Shown here piece after piece: positions 1-6,908 of a DNA stretch of 13,601 nucleotides (the stretch's first letter is position 1; each line of letters opens with the position of its first letter). Location: assembly GCA_937974415.1 (NCBI GenBank), contig CALJXB010000433.1, forward strand, positions 1 through 13,601. Reading direction: 5' to 3'. The translations under genes and the position numbers were made by a program. This stretch comes from an uncultured Kiloniellales bacterium (GTDB lineage Bacteria; Pseudomonadota; Alphaproteobacteria; Kiloniellales; JAKSDN01). Under the pieces are notes generated by a model. The model was not told the DNA's origin, ran no database searches, and saw only the letters and a list, made by a program, of their open reading frames with translations.

Positions 1-212
1 TGCCGGTCGCGGTCTTCGCCCGCCCGAGCTATTCGAGACGGGCGCTCGCCAGCGAGCCGGCCAAGCGCTTCGCCGACTGCCGCGTCGCTGAGCCGCACGC
101 CGGGCGGCTTGCGGAGATCCCGCCGCCAGCCTGGGCGTTCATCCGGGGACCGCTCAACCCTAGCTCTTCGACCGCGATTCGCAGGCGGATAGCCAAGCGC
201 AGCGGGGCCTGA
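1..212 (+). CDS. nadD: Nicotinate-nucleotide adenylyltransferase NadD, C-terminal end (5' part outside the window)
   Basis: Plus-strand reading frame (codons from base 3, stop TGA at 210-212) giving 69 residues. It contains an arginine- and proline-rich stretch, then PPAWAFIRGPLNPSSSTAIRRR near the end. The SSTAIR segment matches the conserved [IS]S[ST]xIR motif near the C-terminus of NadD, and the preceding VAVFARPSYS...ALAS and PPAWxF patterns resemble alphaproteobacterial NadD. NadD adenylylates nicotinate mononucleotide in cytoplasmic NAD synthesis. The N-terminal nucleotide-binding part is outside the window. The gene is convergent with the TTT operons (29 nt between stops). In many alphaproteobacteria rsfS follows nadD; here it does not. 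The identification rests on a short C-terminal fragment, so it is probable rather than certain. Confidence 0.72.
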   Translation, partial: PVAVFARPSYSRRALASEPAKRFADCRVAEPHAGRLAEIPPPAWAFIRGPLNPSSSTAIRRRIAKRSGA

Positions 213-240
213 GCGGCCATCGGCAGACGACGGCCGAGCC

Positions 241-1752
241 CTAGAGCAGTTTCCGCTTCCAGACCCGGTCGCGAATCAGCTTGAGGAGCGGCAAGACGAG
301 AAGAACGAGTGCGACAATGGTGATCGGCCCGGCGATGGGCCGGGTGACGAACACCGAGGCATCGCCGTTGGCGATCAGCAGCGATTGCCGGAGTGCCGGC
401 TCGGCGATGGGCCCGAGCACGATCGCCAGGACCGCCGGGGCCAGCGGGTAGTCGAGCTTCCTCATGAGATAGCCGCCGACGCCGAACATCAGCATCAACC
501 AAACATCGTGCATATCCTGAGTCGGTGCATAGCCGCCCACCAAGGACAGCACGAAAATGATCGGCGCCAGCACCGTGAACGGCATCTTGAGCATCCAGAG
601 GAACAGCGGGATGAAGAGGATGTTGATCACCACGGCGAAGAAGTTGGCGGCATAGAGGCTGGCGATGAGGCCCCAGACGAACTCGGTCTCATCGATGAAG
701 AGGCGCGGCCCCGGCACCAGCCCCCAGATCACCATGCCGCCGAGCAAGATGGCGGTGGTCGGCGAGCCGGGAATGCCGAGGGTGAGCATCGGCAGCATGG
801 AACCGGTCGAGGCGGCGTTGTTGGCCGCTTCGGGCGCCACCACGCCGGCGATCTCGCCCTTGCCGAAATCCTCGGGGTTTCTCGACGTCATCTTGGCTAC
901 CCCATAGGCCATCAGGGAGCCCGGCGTCGCGCCGGCGGCCGGCAGGATCCCGACGAAGAAGCCGAGGACGGAGCTCATGACGCCGGTCTTCCAGGTCTTG
1001 AGCAGTTCCTTCAGATTGACCAGGATCCGCTCGACCGTGATAACGGCCTTTGACATGCTGCTTTCCCCGCGAGTGATCTCGATGGTCCACAGCATCTCGC
1101 CGATGCCGTAGATGCCGATCGCGAGGACCAGGAAATTGATGCCGTGCATGAAGCCGATGATGTCGAAGAAGATCAACCGCGGCTCGCCGCTCATGATGTC
1201 CAGACCGACGGCGCTGAACACCAGCCCGATGCAAATCGAAAAGATCGTCTTGGGGATATCGTCGCCGCTCAAGCCGATGAAGGTGGCGAAGGCGAGCAGC
1301 ATGAGGGCGAAGATCTCCGGATCGCCGAAGTCGAGAGCGATGGTGGCGAGCGCCGGCGCGAAGCCGGTGAACAGCATGATCGAGAGGGTGCCGCCGAAGA
1401 ACGACGCCAGCGCCGCGGCGGTGAGCGCCTTGTCGGCCTGGCCCTTGATGGCAAGCGGCCGGCCGTCGAAGGTGGTAGCCACCGCCGTCGAGGCGCCTGG
1501 TATGCCCAGCATGATCGAAGAGATGGCGCCGCCGTACATGGCGCCGTAGTAGATCGCCGCCAAGAACATGATCGCCGCGGTTGGCGGCACCAGGAAGGTC
1601 ATGGGCAGCAGGATCGCGACACCGTTGACCGAGCCGAGGCCGGGCATGGCGCCGATGAACAGGCCGACCACCACGCCGAGGATCACGACACCCAGGTTGA
1701 GCGGCTGCAGGGCGATAAGGAAGCCGTCGGAGAGGTGCTGCAGAATCTCCAT
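241..1752 (-). CDS. tctA: TTT transporter large membrane subunit TctA (second operon)
   Basis: 503-residue polytopic membrane protein of the TctA family (usual length about 500). It is the large permease subunit of a tripartite tricarboxylate transporter, a secondary importer that works with a periplasmic binding protein. Hydrophobic segments run throughout, consistent with about 12 membrane helices. The N-terminal MPGLGSVNGVAILLP segment and GIPGSPTTAILLGG in the second half are the family's glycine/proline-rich signatures. The start is ATG at 1752; a GGGAG lies about 14 nt upstream, which is a poor spacing. It is the last gene of the second C-B-A operon, 85 nt after tctB. It is very similar to the other TctA at 3499-5007, with long identical runs such as the YYGAMYGGAISS and GFMHGINFLVLAIGIYGIGE regions. 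The substrate cannot be read from the sequence; a carboxylate is likely from the family. Confidence 0.95.
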   Translation of the reverse strand: MEILQHLSDGFLIALQPLNLGVVILGVVVGLFIGAMPGLGSVNGVAILLPMTFLVPPTAAIMFLAAIYYGAMYGGAISSIMLGIPGASTAVATTFDGRPLAIKGQADKALTAAALASFFGGTLSIMLFTGFAPALATIALDFGDPEIFALMLLAFATFIGLSGDDIPKTIFSICIGLVFSAVGLDIMSGEPRLIFFDIIGFMHGINFLVLAIGIYGIGEMLWTIEITRGESSMSKAVITVERILVNLKELLKTWKTGVMSSVLGFFVGILPAAGATPGSLMAYGVAKMTSRNPEDFGKGEIAGVVAPEAANNAASTGSMLPMLTLGIPGSPTTAILLGGMVIWGLVPGPRLFIDETEFVWGLIASLYAANFFAVVINILFIPLFLWMLKMPFTVLAPIIFVLSLVGGYAPTQDMHDVWLMLMFGVGGYLMRKLDYPLAPAVLAIVLGPIAEPALRQSLLIANGDASVFVTRPIAGPITIVALVLLVLPLLKLIRDRVWKRKLL

Positions 1753-1837
1753 AGCTTTGTCTTCGGCTCCCTATCTCATCACGCTCTTGTTCGCACTTGT
1801 CCCAGCGCCGCCGCGGCATTCCGGCAGCTGCCGAGAG

Positions 1838-2335
1838 TTACAGAAAGATGTCGTACAGCGGATAGAACAGCGGCTCCAGATAGCCCTTGGGCAGGACGAT
1901 CCTGAGGGCGACGTCGAAAAAGAAGAAGGTGACCACCGGCGCGCCCAGGGCGATCGCCAGAGTGGTCAGCCAGGAATGCCGGCCCAAAAAGCGCAGGTAG
2001 TAGACCAGGAAGGCCGGGATGGCGCCGTACATGCCGACGAAGTGGACCAGCCCGATCATCGCCGTGACGCCGCCGCCCACCAGCACGAACTTGTTGCGGG
2101 CGAAGCTGTCCATGAAGGGCGCATCCGAGCGCGACGGCGGCGAGGCGCGGCGCACCCAATTGATGGCGATCCACACGCAACACACCAGCATCATCGCGGA
2201 TAGCCAAAAAGAGAAGGCGCCGCCGCCCGGCCCCTCGTCGGGAATCCACCCGACCGGCAGCTCGGCGCTTTTCCACATGAGATAGATGGAGAAGGCCGCC
2301 ATCAGGACGGCGGTGACGATTTCCGCGCGACGCAT
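1838..2335 (-). CDS. tctB: TTT transporter small membrane subunit TctB (second operon)
   Basis: 165-residue hydrophobic protein with about four to five membrane segments: residues about 5-20, 43-60, 80-105 and two near 110-150. It has the TctB family's size and layout. The N-terminal MWKSAELPVGWIP and the C-terminal EPLFYPLYDIFL are shared in form with the second TctB in the window (MWKSTELSIGWVP, EPLFYPIYDLIY), though overall the two are only moderately similar. TctB is the poorly conserved small membrane component of the TTT complex. The ATG at 2335 has a GAGGGG about 10 nt upstream. It sits between tctC (65-nt gap) and tctA in the normal TTT order, so co-transcription is expected. Confidence 0.9.
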   Translation of the reverse strand: MRRAEIVTAVLMAAFSIYLMWKSAELPVGWIPDEGPGGGAFSFWLSAMMLVCCVWIAINWVRRASPPSRSDAPFMDSFARNKFVLVGGGVTAMIGLVHFVGMYGAIPAFLVYYLRFLGRHSWLTTLAIALGAPVVTFFFFDVALRIVLPKGYLEPLFYPLYDIFL

Positions 2336-2400
2336 GATGGCGGCCCCTCAGGTGTTCCGACGTCTCTCCACTCAGACGACCGTGGACGCAGTCTCCAAGT

Positions 2401-3387
2401 CTACAGGGCGCCCATCTCGCTCAGCATGGCCTTGTGGATCTCGCGCTCGGTCATCCAATAGTCCATGAGCGCCTGATCGCTGAGGAAGTCGCCATAGAGG
2501 CTCTTCTTCTTGCGATAGGCCTGCCAGTCCTCGGACTCGTAAACCTTCTGGAACAGTTCCCGATAGTAGGCCGCGGCCTCGTCGCTCATGCCGGGCGCGC
2601 CGACCACGCTACGCTGCATGAAATAGACGAAGTCCTGCCCCAGCTCGCGGAACGTCGGCGCATCGGGGAACAGTTCGAGGCGATCGGGCGTGAAGGCCGC
2701 CAAAGGCACGGTATCGCCCGAAGCGTAGAAGCCTTCCTGTTCCGAGGGGTTGTTCACCGTCGAGTTGGCATGTTGGCCGGCCAGCTGCTTGGCGACCTTG
2801 CCGCCGCCCTTGTAGGGCACGTATTTCATGTTGAGGCCATAGGCCGCGTTGAGGAAGTCCGTGAGCAGTTGGTCCTCCTGCAGCTTGCCCGTGCCGGCCA
2901 TCACCCAGTCGTTGCCGGCCTCCTTGGCCGCCACCACGAATTCCTCAATGTTGGTGATGCCGGAGTCCTTGTGGACCCACAGGAGGAAGGTGTCCTCCGC
3001 CATGCGGGCAATCGGCGTGAAGGTCGCGATATCGACCCCGAGGCCGGGCTGACGCAGGGGCGTCGTATAGAAGCTGTTCAGGGTGACCATGATGGTGTGG
3101 TCGGGATCGGAGCCGCCCTTGGTCTTCAAATGCACCAGCGCCTCGGCGCCCGAGCCGCCCGGCTTGTTGATCGGGGTGAGCGGCTTGGACGACCAGCCGT
3201 TCTTTTCGATCACCGTCTGCATGAGGCGGGCCATCTTGTCGGCGCCGCCGCCCTGACCCGCCATGATGACGAACTCGACCGGCTTCTGCGGCTCCCAAGC
3301 CTGGGCGACGCCCGGCGCGCTGGCAGCCACCGCGCCGATGCCAAGGGCACCGACGAGGGCCAACATACCTCGTCTTGCGATACTCAT
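2401..3387 (-). CDS. tctC: TTT periplasmic substrate-binding protein TctC (Bug family, second operon)
   Basis: 328-residue extracytoplasmic binding protein of the Bug/TctC family, which captures a (usually carboxylate) ligand and delivers it to TctAB. The start is ATG at 3387: a GGGAGG lies 6 nt upstream, and a clear Sec signal peptide follows (MSIARRG, hydrophobic core, cleavage likely after AQA around residue 29). The reading frame is open for 26 more codons upstream, but these lie in the duplicated leader and precede the signal peptide, so they are not taken as coding. Family signatures: NKPGGSGAEAL near residue 80 and YKGGGKVAKQLAGQH about two-thirds of the way along. The paralogue at 5747-6748 shares the signal peptide and these motifs, but the mature proteins differ much more than the TctA pair, suggesting a different ligand. 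Confidence 0.93.
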   Translation of the reverse strand: MSIARRGMLALVGALGIGAVAASAPGVAQAWEPQKPVEFVIMAGQGGGADKMARLMQTVIEKNGWSSKPLTPINKPGGSGAEALVHLKTKGGSDPDHTIMVTLNSFYTTPLRQPGLGVDIATFTPIARMAEDTFLLWVHKDSGITNIEEFVVAAKEAGNDWVMAGTGKLQEDQLLTDFLNAAYGLNMKYVPYKGGGKVAKQLAGQHANSTVNNPSEQEGFYASGDTVPLAAFTPDRLELFPDAPTFRELGQDFVYFMQRSVVGAPGMSDEAAAYYRELFQKVYESEDWQAYRKKKSLYGDFLSDQALMDYWMTEREIHKAMLSEMGAL

Positions 3388-3482
3388 AACCAACCTCCCA
3401 AGATTTGAAATTTTGTCGTTGTCTTCGGACGCGCACATCGTGACGTCGCTATTCTGCAACAACACTATGAGCCGTGTCGCGT
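3388..3482 (-). repeat. 95-bp leader element, copy 1 (upstream of second tctC)
   Basis: The 95 bases directly upstream of this tctC match 6749-6843, directly upstream of the other tctC, at 91 of 95 positions with no gaps. The match stops about 16 nt short of the preceding tctA stop codon. The element carries the Shine-Dalgarno (3394-3399). In the RNA sense, GUUGUUG (3457-3463) can pair with CAACGAC (3415-3421) with one G-U. These enclose an inner hairpin: GACG/CGUC (3444-3447 with 3428-3431) and CAC/GUG (3440-3442 with 3434-3436). I saw no convincing sigma70 promoter inside it. A 5' UTR regulatory or translation-controlling structure is an inference. Confidence 0.85.
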
Positions 3483-3498
3483 ATGTGCCGCAACCGTT

Positions 3499-5007
3499 TT
3501 AGGCTTGTGCTTTTGCAGGCTTCCGAAGCCCTCGGAGCACGGGATAGAGAACCAAGGCTGCGGCAATCGCGATGCAGGTCGCAGAGATCGGGCGCTCGAA
3601 GAAGATCCAGACCTCGCCCTGCGAGCCGAGCAGCGACTGGCGGAACGATTGCTCTGCCAGGGGGCCCAGCACGATGGCGAGCACCGCGGGTGCGACGGGA
3701 TAGTTCAGCTTGCGCAGCAGATAACCGGCAACGCCGAAGAGAAGCATCAGCCAAACGTCGTGCATGGTCTGCGACGGTGCATAACCACCGACAACGCACA
3801 AGACAAAGATGATCGGCGCAAGAACCGTGAAGGGCATCGTCAACACACGCACGAACAGCGGTATGAACGCCAAGTTGATCAACACCGTGAAGGCGTTGGC
3901 GACGTAAAGCGATCCGATCAGACCCCACACGAAATCCGGGTGCTCGGTGAACAGTAGCGGCCCGGGCCTGAGGCCCCAGATGATCATGCCGCCGAGCAGG
4001 ATGGCCGTCGTCGGCGATCCCGGAATACCCAGGGTGATCATCGGCAGCATGGATCCGGTGGACGCGGCATTGTTGGCCGCTTCGGGCGCCGCCACGCCGG
4101 CAACGTTGCCCTTGCCGAAGGACTCGGGATCCTTCGAGAAGGTCTTGGCCAGGCCATAGGACATGAGCGATGCGGGCGTCGCGCCGGCGGCGGGCAGCGT
4201 GCCGACGAAATAGCCGAGTATGGAGCCGAGTATCGTCGTCTTGATGTAGTACTTTACGTGCCCCAGGTTCGTGAGGAACGCTCGCCAGGACATGTTCACC
4301 TTGTGAACGATGACATTGCCTTCGGTCTGTTCCAGGGTCCACAGCATTTCGCCGATCCCGTAGATGCCGATCGCCAGGACCAGGAAATTGATGCCGTGCA
4401 TGAAGCCGCTGATGTCGAAAAAGATCAGCCGCGGCCGGCCCGAGATGATGTCGAGGCCGATGGTTGCCAGCACCAGCCCGATCAGAATCGAGAAGATCGT
4501 CTTGGGAATATCATCGCCGCCCAGCCCGATGAAAGTGGCGAAGGCCAGCACCATCAGGGCGAATTCCTCCGGCGGGCCGAACCTGAGGGCGAAATCCGCC
4601 AGCGGCGGCGCAAACAGCGTGAACAGCACCACGGAGACGGTGCCGCCTACGAAAGAGGCGATCGCCGCCGCCGTCAAAGCCTGGTCCGCCTTGCCCGCGA
4701 TCGCCAGCGGCCGGCCATCGAACACGGTGGCCACGGCCGTCGATGCGCCGGGGATGCCCAGCGTGATGGAACTGATCGCGCCGCCGTACATGGCGCCGTA
4801 GTAGATGGCCGCCAGGAACATGATCGCCGCATTGGGCGGAACCAGGAACGTGATCGGCAGCAGGATCGCGACACCATTGACCGAGCCGAGGCCCGGCATG
4901 GCACCGATAAACAGGCCGACCACGCAACCGATGACAATCATCAAGAGGTTGAGCGGTTGAAAGGCCTCCAGTAGACCACCGCTCAGCGATAGCAGTATCG
5001 ATTCCAT
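3499..5007 (-). CDS. tctA: TTT transporter large membrane subunit TctA (first operon)
   Basis: 502-residue TctA-family permease subunit with about 12 expected membrane helices. It carries the MPGLGSVNGVAILLP segment near residue 38 and the GIPGSPTTAILLGG segment in the second half. The start is ATG at 5007 with GAGG about 4 nt upstream. It follows tctB by 67 nt and completes the first C-B-A unit. The stop codon lies only 111 nt before the next tctC, and most of that gap is the duplicated leader. By eye it is roughly three-quarters identical to the TctA at 241-1752, far closer than the TctB or TctC pairs. That fits duplication followed by divergence of substrate recognition while the transport core was kept. 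The transported compound is unknown. Confidence 0.95.
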   Translation of the reverse strand: MESILLSLSGGLLEAFQPLNLLMIVIGCVVGLFIGAMPGLGSVNGVAILLPITFLVPPNAAIMFLAAIYYGAMYGGAISSITLGIPGASTAVATVFDGRPLAIAGKADQALTAAAIASFVGGTVSVVLFTLFAPPLADFALRFGPPEEFALMVLAFATFIGLGGDDIPKTIFSILIGLVLATIGLDIISGRPRLIFFDISGFMHGINFLVLAIGIYGIGEMLWTLEQTEGNVIVHKVNMSWRAFLTNLGHVKYYIKTTILGSILGYFVGTLPAAGATPASLMSYGLAKTFSKDPESFGKGNVAGVAAPEAANNAASTGSMLPMITLGIPGSPTTAILLGGMIIWGLRPGPLLFTEHPDFVWGLIGSLYVANAFTVLINLAFIPLFVRVLTMPFTVLAPIIFVLCVVGGYAPSQTMHDVWLMLLFGVAGYLLRKLNYPVAPAVLAIVLGPLAEQSFRQSLLGSQGEVWIFFERPISATCIAIAAALVLYPVLRGLRKPAKAQA

Positions 5008-5074
5008 CTGGCCTCACGCGTTCCTGTTTCCGTGACCTGCTGGCCGGCGTCGGGCACCGGCGCGCACCCCCGCC

Positions 5075-5578
5075 TTAGTAGATCAAGTCGTAAATCGGAT
5101 AGAACAAGGGTTCGGAAATCGCCTTGGGCAACGGTATCGTCAGCGCCCATTCGAACATGCAGAAAATGAACACCGGGACGCCGATCGTCACTGACAAGGT
5201 TGTCGTCCAGCTGTGACGACCGACGAATCGCAAATAGAAAAACAGGAAAAGCAACAGGGCGAAATAGATGCCGATAAAGTTGGTCGCGATCAGCAGGAAC
5301 AGGATAGCCCCAACCGAAACCCCGACCACGTAGAACGCGGTACGCGAGATATATGTCTCTTCCGAGCGCGACTCCGGCGTCGCCCTGAGGAACCATCGCA
5401 CCAGCGTAGCAGCCGAAGCGAGCAGCATGCCCGTCGACAGCCAAAACGGCCAGGCGCCCGAGCCCGGGCCCTTCTGCGGGACCCAGCCAATGGACAGTTC
5501 GGTGCTCTTCCACATGATCGCGATGGAGATCAGCATGGTCGCAATCGCCATCACGAGTTCAGCTGTCCGCACGGTCAT
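5075..5578 (-). CDS. tctB: TTT transporter small membrane subunit TctB (first operon)
   Basis: 167-residue small membrane subunit of a TTT transporter with about four to five hydrophobic segments. The frame stays open 12 codons further upstream to an ATG at 5614. I chose the ATG at 5578 because AGGAG lies 7 nt before it, and because the protein then begins MTVRTAELVMA, aligning with the start of the other TctB (MRRAEIVTAVL). Shared features with that paralogue are MWKS.ELS.GW.P, the YLRF.GRHSW motif in the second half, and the EPLFYPIYD end. The gap to the upstream tctC is unusually wide (168 nt) and contains a strong hairpin, so the level of this gene may be set below that of the binding protein. 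Confidence 0.88.
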   Translation of the reverse strand: MTVRTAELVMAIATMLISIAIMWKSTELSIGWVPQKGPGSGAWPFWLSTGMLLASAATLVRWFLRATPESRSEETYISRTAFYVVGVSVGAILFLLIATNFIGIYFALLLFLFFYLRFVGRHSWTTTLSVTIGVPVFIFCMFEWALTIPLPKAISEPLFYPIYDLIY

Positions 5579-5701
5579 CTCGGTCTCCTGCCGCCTGCCA
5601 CGGTGCACAGCCATAACCGGACCGCCTGTCGGAAGATGGCGCTCACTCGTTTGGTCCGCACCTCTGCCAGTCTATCCGGGCATCACGTGAGTCAAGAGGA
5701 A

Positions 5702-5729
5702 GCGGGACCGTGCTTCAGCACGGTCCCGC
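5702..5729 (-). terminator. Strong intercistronic hairpin between tctC and tctB (attenuator or mRNA-stabilising stem)
   Basis: A perfect 12-bp inverted repeat (GCGGGACCGTGC and its complement) with a 4-nt loop lies 17 nt after the tctC stop. In the transcribed (minus) sense it is followed by TTCCTCTTGAC, a broken U-rich tract. It could act as a partial Rho-independent terminator or as a 3'-end stabiliser for the tctC message. Either would give more periplasmic binding protein than membrane subunits, as is common in binding-protein-dependent transporters. The second operon has no comparable stem between its tctC and tctB. The structure is seen directly; the function is inferred. Confidence 0.75.
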
Positions 5730-5746
5730 AAGATCCGGTTCGATTG

Positions 5747-6748
5747 CTACTCGCCGGTGATCGCAGCGGCGCCGACCGACTCGATCAGCTCTTGGTGCCG
5801 CTTGCCCTGCTCTGCATGGAATGCCGCGAGATCATCGCCGGCCACCCATTCATCACAGGTCAGGCCATCTTCCACGCAAAACGTCTGCCACTCTTCGGAC
5901 TCGAACAGCGTTTTGAACAGGTTGATGTACCAGTCCCGCGCTTCCGGAGACATGTCCGGAGGGCCGTTGATCGAACGCTGCATGAAGTAGACGATGTCGT
6001 GCCCGAGTTCCTGCGCCGTAGGCACGTCCGGGTAAGACTGCATGCGCTCTGGCGTGAACTGAACGAGCGGCTTGGTGTTGCCGGCCCGCATGAACTCGTT
6101 TTGCTCCGCAGGATTGTTCACGGTCGAGTCGATGTGGTTGCCGACCAGGTTCTTCGCCACCGTGCCACCGCCGGGGAACGGAATGTAGGTGACCTCGTAG
6201 CCGAATTCCTTTTCCATCATGGCGGTCAGAATCGAGTCTTCCTGACCGGATCCGGTACCGCCGACTTTCCACTCCATGCCAGCAGCCTTAACGGCATCTA
6301 CGTAACTGTCGAGATCCGTGATGTCCTCGCGGTCGGTGTTCACCCACAGCAGGAACGTATCGAGCGCCATGCGTCCGATCGGCGTAAAGTTCGAAATGTC
6401 CACCCCGAGATCTTGTTGAATGATCGGCGTGGTGTAGAACGAGTTCAGTGTCACCAGGACAACGTGATCGTCGCCCGCCTTGTCCTGGAGATAACGTAAC
6501 GCTTCGGCACCCGAACCGCCGGGCTTGTTGATCGGGATAAACGGCCGCGGCGAGAGATCTTTTTTCTCGATCAGGCCCTGCAGCAGCCGGGCAATCTGAT
6601 CGGCGCCGCCGCCAGTGCCGGCCATGATTATGAACTCCACGGGCTTTTTGGGCTCCCAGTCCTGGGCGACGCCGGGCGCACTGGCGATCATCGCGCCAAT
6701 GCCGAGGGCGCCTGCGAGGGCCAAGATACCTCGTCTTGCGATATTCAT
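5747..6748 (-). CDS. tctC: TTT periplasmic substrate-binding protein TctC (Bug family, first operon)
   Basis: 333-residue Bug/TctC-type binding protein. The start is ATG at 6748, with GGGAGG 6 nt upstream and a Sec signal peptide beginning MNIARRG (cleavage likely near residue 28, before DWEP). The frame is open for 61 further codons upstream, but these cover the leader and the operator region and would bury the signal peptide, so they are rejected. Signatures: NKPGGSGAEAL near residue 80 and FPGGGTVAKNLVGNH around residue 200. The signal peptide is nearly the same as in the second TctC, but the mature part is only about half identical by eye. This is the first gene after the promoter at 6909-6936, giving a predicted 5' UTR of about 150 nt. 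The ligand is unknown. Confidence 0.93.
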   Translation of the reverse strand: MNIARRGILALAGALGIGAMIASAPGVAQDWEPKKPVEFIIMAGTGGGADQIARLLQGLIEKKDLSPRPFIPINKPGGSGAEALRYLQDKAGDDHVVLVTLNSFYTTPIIQQDLGVDISNFTPIGRMALDTFLLWVNTDREDITDLDSYVDAVKAAGMEWKVGGTGSGQEDSILTAMMEKEFGYEVTYIPFPGGGTVAKNLVGNHIDSTVNNPAEQNEFMRAGNTKPLVQFTPERMQSYPDVPTAQELGHDIVYFMQRSINGPPDMSPEARDWYINLFKTLFESEEWQTFCVEDGLTCDEWVAGDDLAAFHAEQGKRHQELIESVGAAAITGE

Positions 6749-6843
6749 ATCCAACCTCCCTAGATTTGAAGTTTTGTCGTTGTCTTCGGACGCGCACATC
6801 GTAACGTCGCTATTCTGCAACAACACTATGAGCCGTGTCGCGT
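6749..6843 (-). repeat. 95-bp leader element, copy 2 (upstream of first tctC)
   Basis: Same element as at 3388-3482, at an offset of 3361 bases, with four substitutions. It includes the Shine-Dalgarno at 6755-6760. The predicted stems fall at 6776-6824. One substitution lies in the inner stem (C to U in the RNA sense) and converts a C-G pair into a U-G pair, so pairing is kept. The other three changes lie outside the proposed stems. Homology ends at 6843; the promoter and operator-like sites further upstream have no counterpart in copy 1. Confidence 0.85.
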
Positions 6844-6868
6844 GTTTGCAGCCCAAACCAACCATCCC

Positions 6869-6891
6869 CACACCATTTTGAATATGGTGTG
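6869..6891. promoter_or_regulatory. Inverted repeat, possible second regulator site
   Basis: CACACCAT (6869-6876) and ATGGTGTG (6884-6891) form 8-bp arms separated by 7 nt. The repeat abuts the palindrome at 6892-6901 and lies between the predicted transcription start and the leader element. It contains the same ACCA/TGGT half-site core as that palindrome, so it may be a second, more widely spaced site for the same regulator, or a small hairpin in the 5' UTR. The symmetry is seen; the role is inferred. Confidence 0.45.
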
Positions 6892-6901
6892 TGGTATACC
6901 A
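6892..6901. promoter_or_regulatory. Perfect palindrome TGGTATACCA, GntR/UxuR-type operator candidate
   Basis: The 10-bp perfect palindrome TGGTATACCA is the core of the operator known for the GntR-family regulator UxuR (ATTGGTATACCAAT) and resembles other FCD-subgroup GntR sites. It begins 7 nt downstream of the predicted -10, so it would overlap the transcription start; a repressor bound there would block initiation. Sugar-acid or carboxylate-responsive control of a carboxylate transporter would make sense. No GntR gene is in the window, so the regulator would be encoded elsewhere. Confidence 0.5.
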
Positions 6902-6908
6902 GACGCAG

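Noticed and set aside
213..240. Bidirectional terminator between nadD and tctA
   Set aside because: CGGCC and GGCCG can form a 5-bp stem, but there is no T-rich tract on either strand and the stem is short.
29..502. Minus-strand open frame of 157 codons across the nadD/tctA junction
   Set aside because: It is out of frame with both real genes, arginine/alanine-rich in the way of high-GC shadows, and overlaps the coding end of tctA and nadD.
385..1053. Plus-strand open frames opposite the tctA, tctC, leuC and ffh genes
   Set aside because: They are complementary-strand shadows (His/Arg/Asp-rich, no ribosome sites, no family similarity) of well-supported minus-strand genes.
1820..1840. Palindrome CGGCAGCTGCCG after tctB
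   Set aside because: The arms meet with no loop, so it cannot form a stable hairpin, and there is no other support for a regulatory site.
3388..3482. A sigma70 promoter inside the 95-bp repeat
   Set aside because: TTGTTG and TTGCAG occur, but no acceptable -10 lies 16-18 nt downstream.
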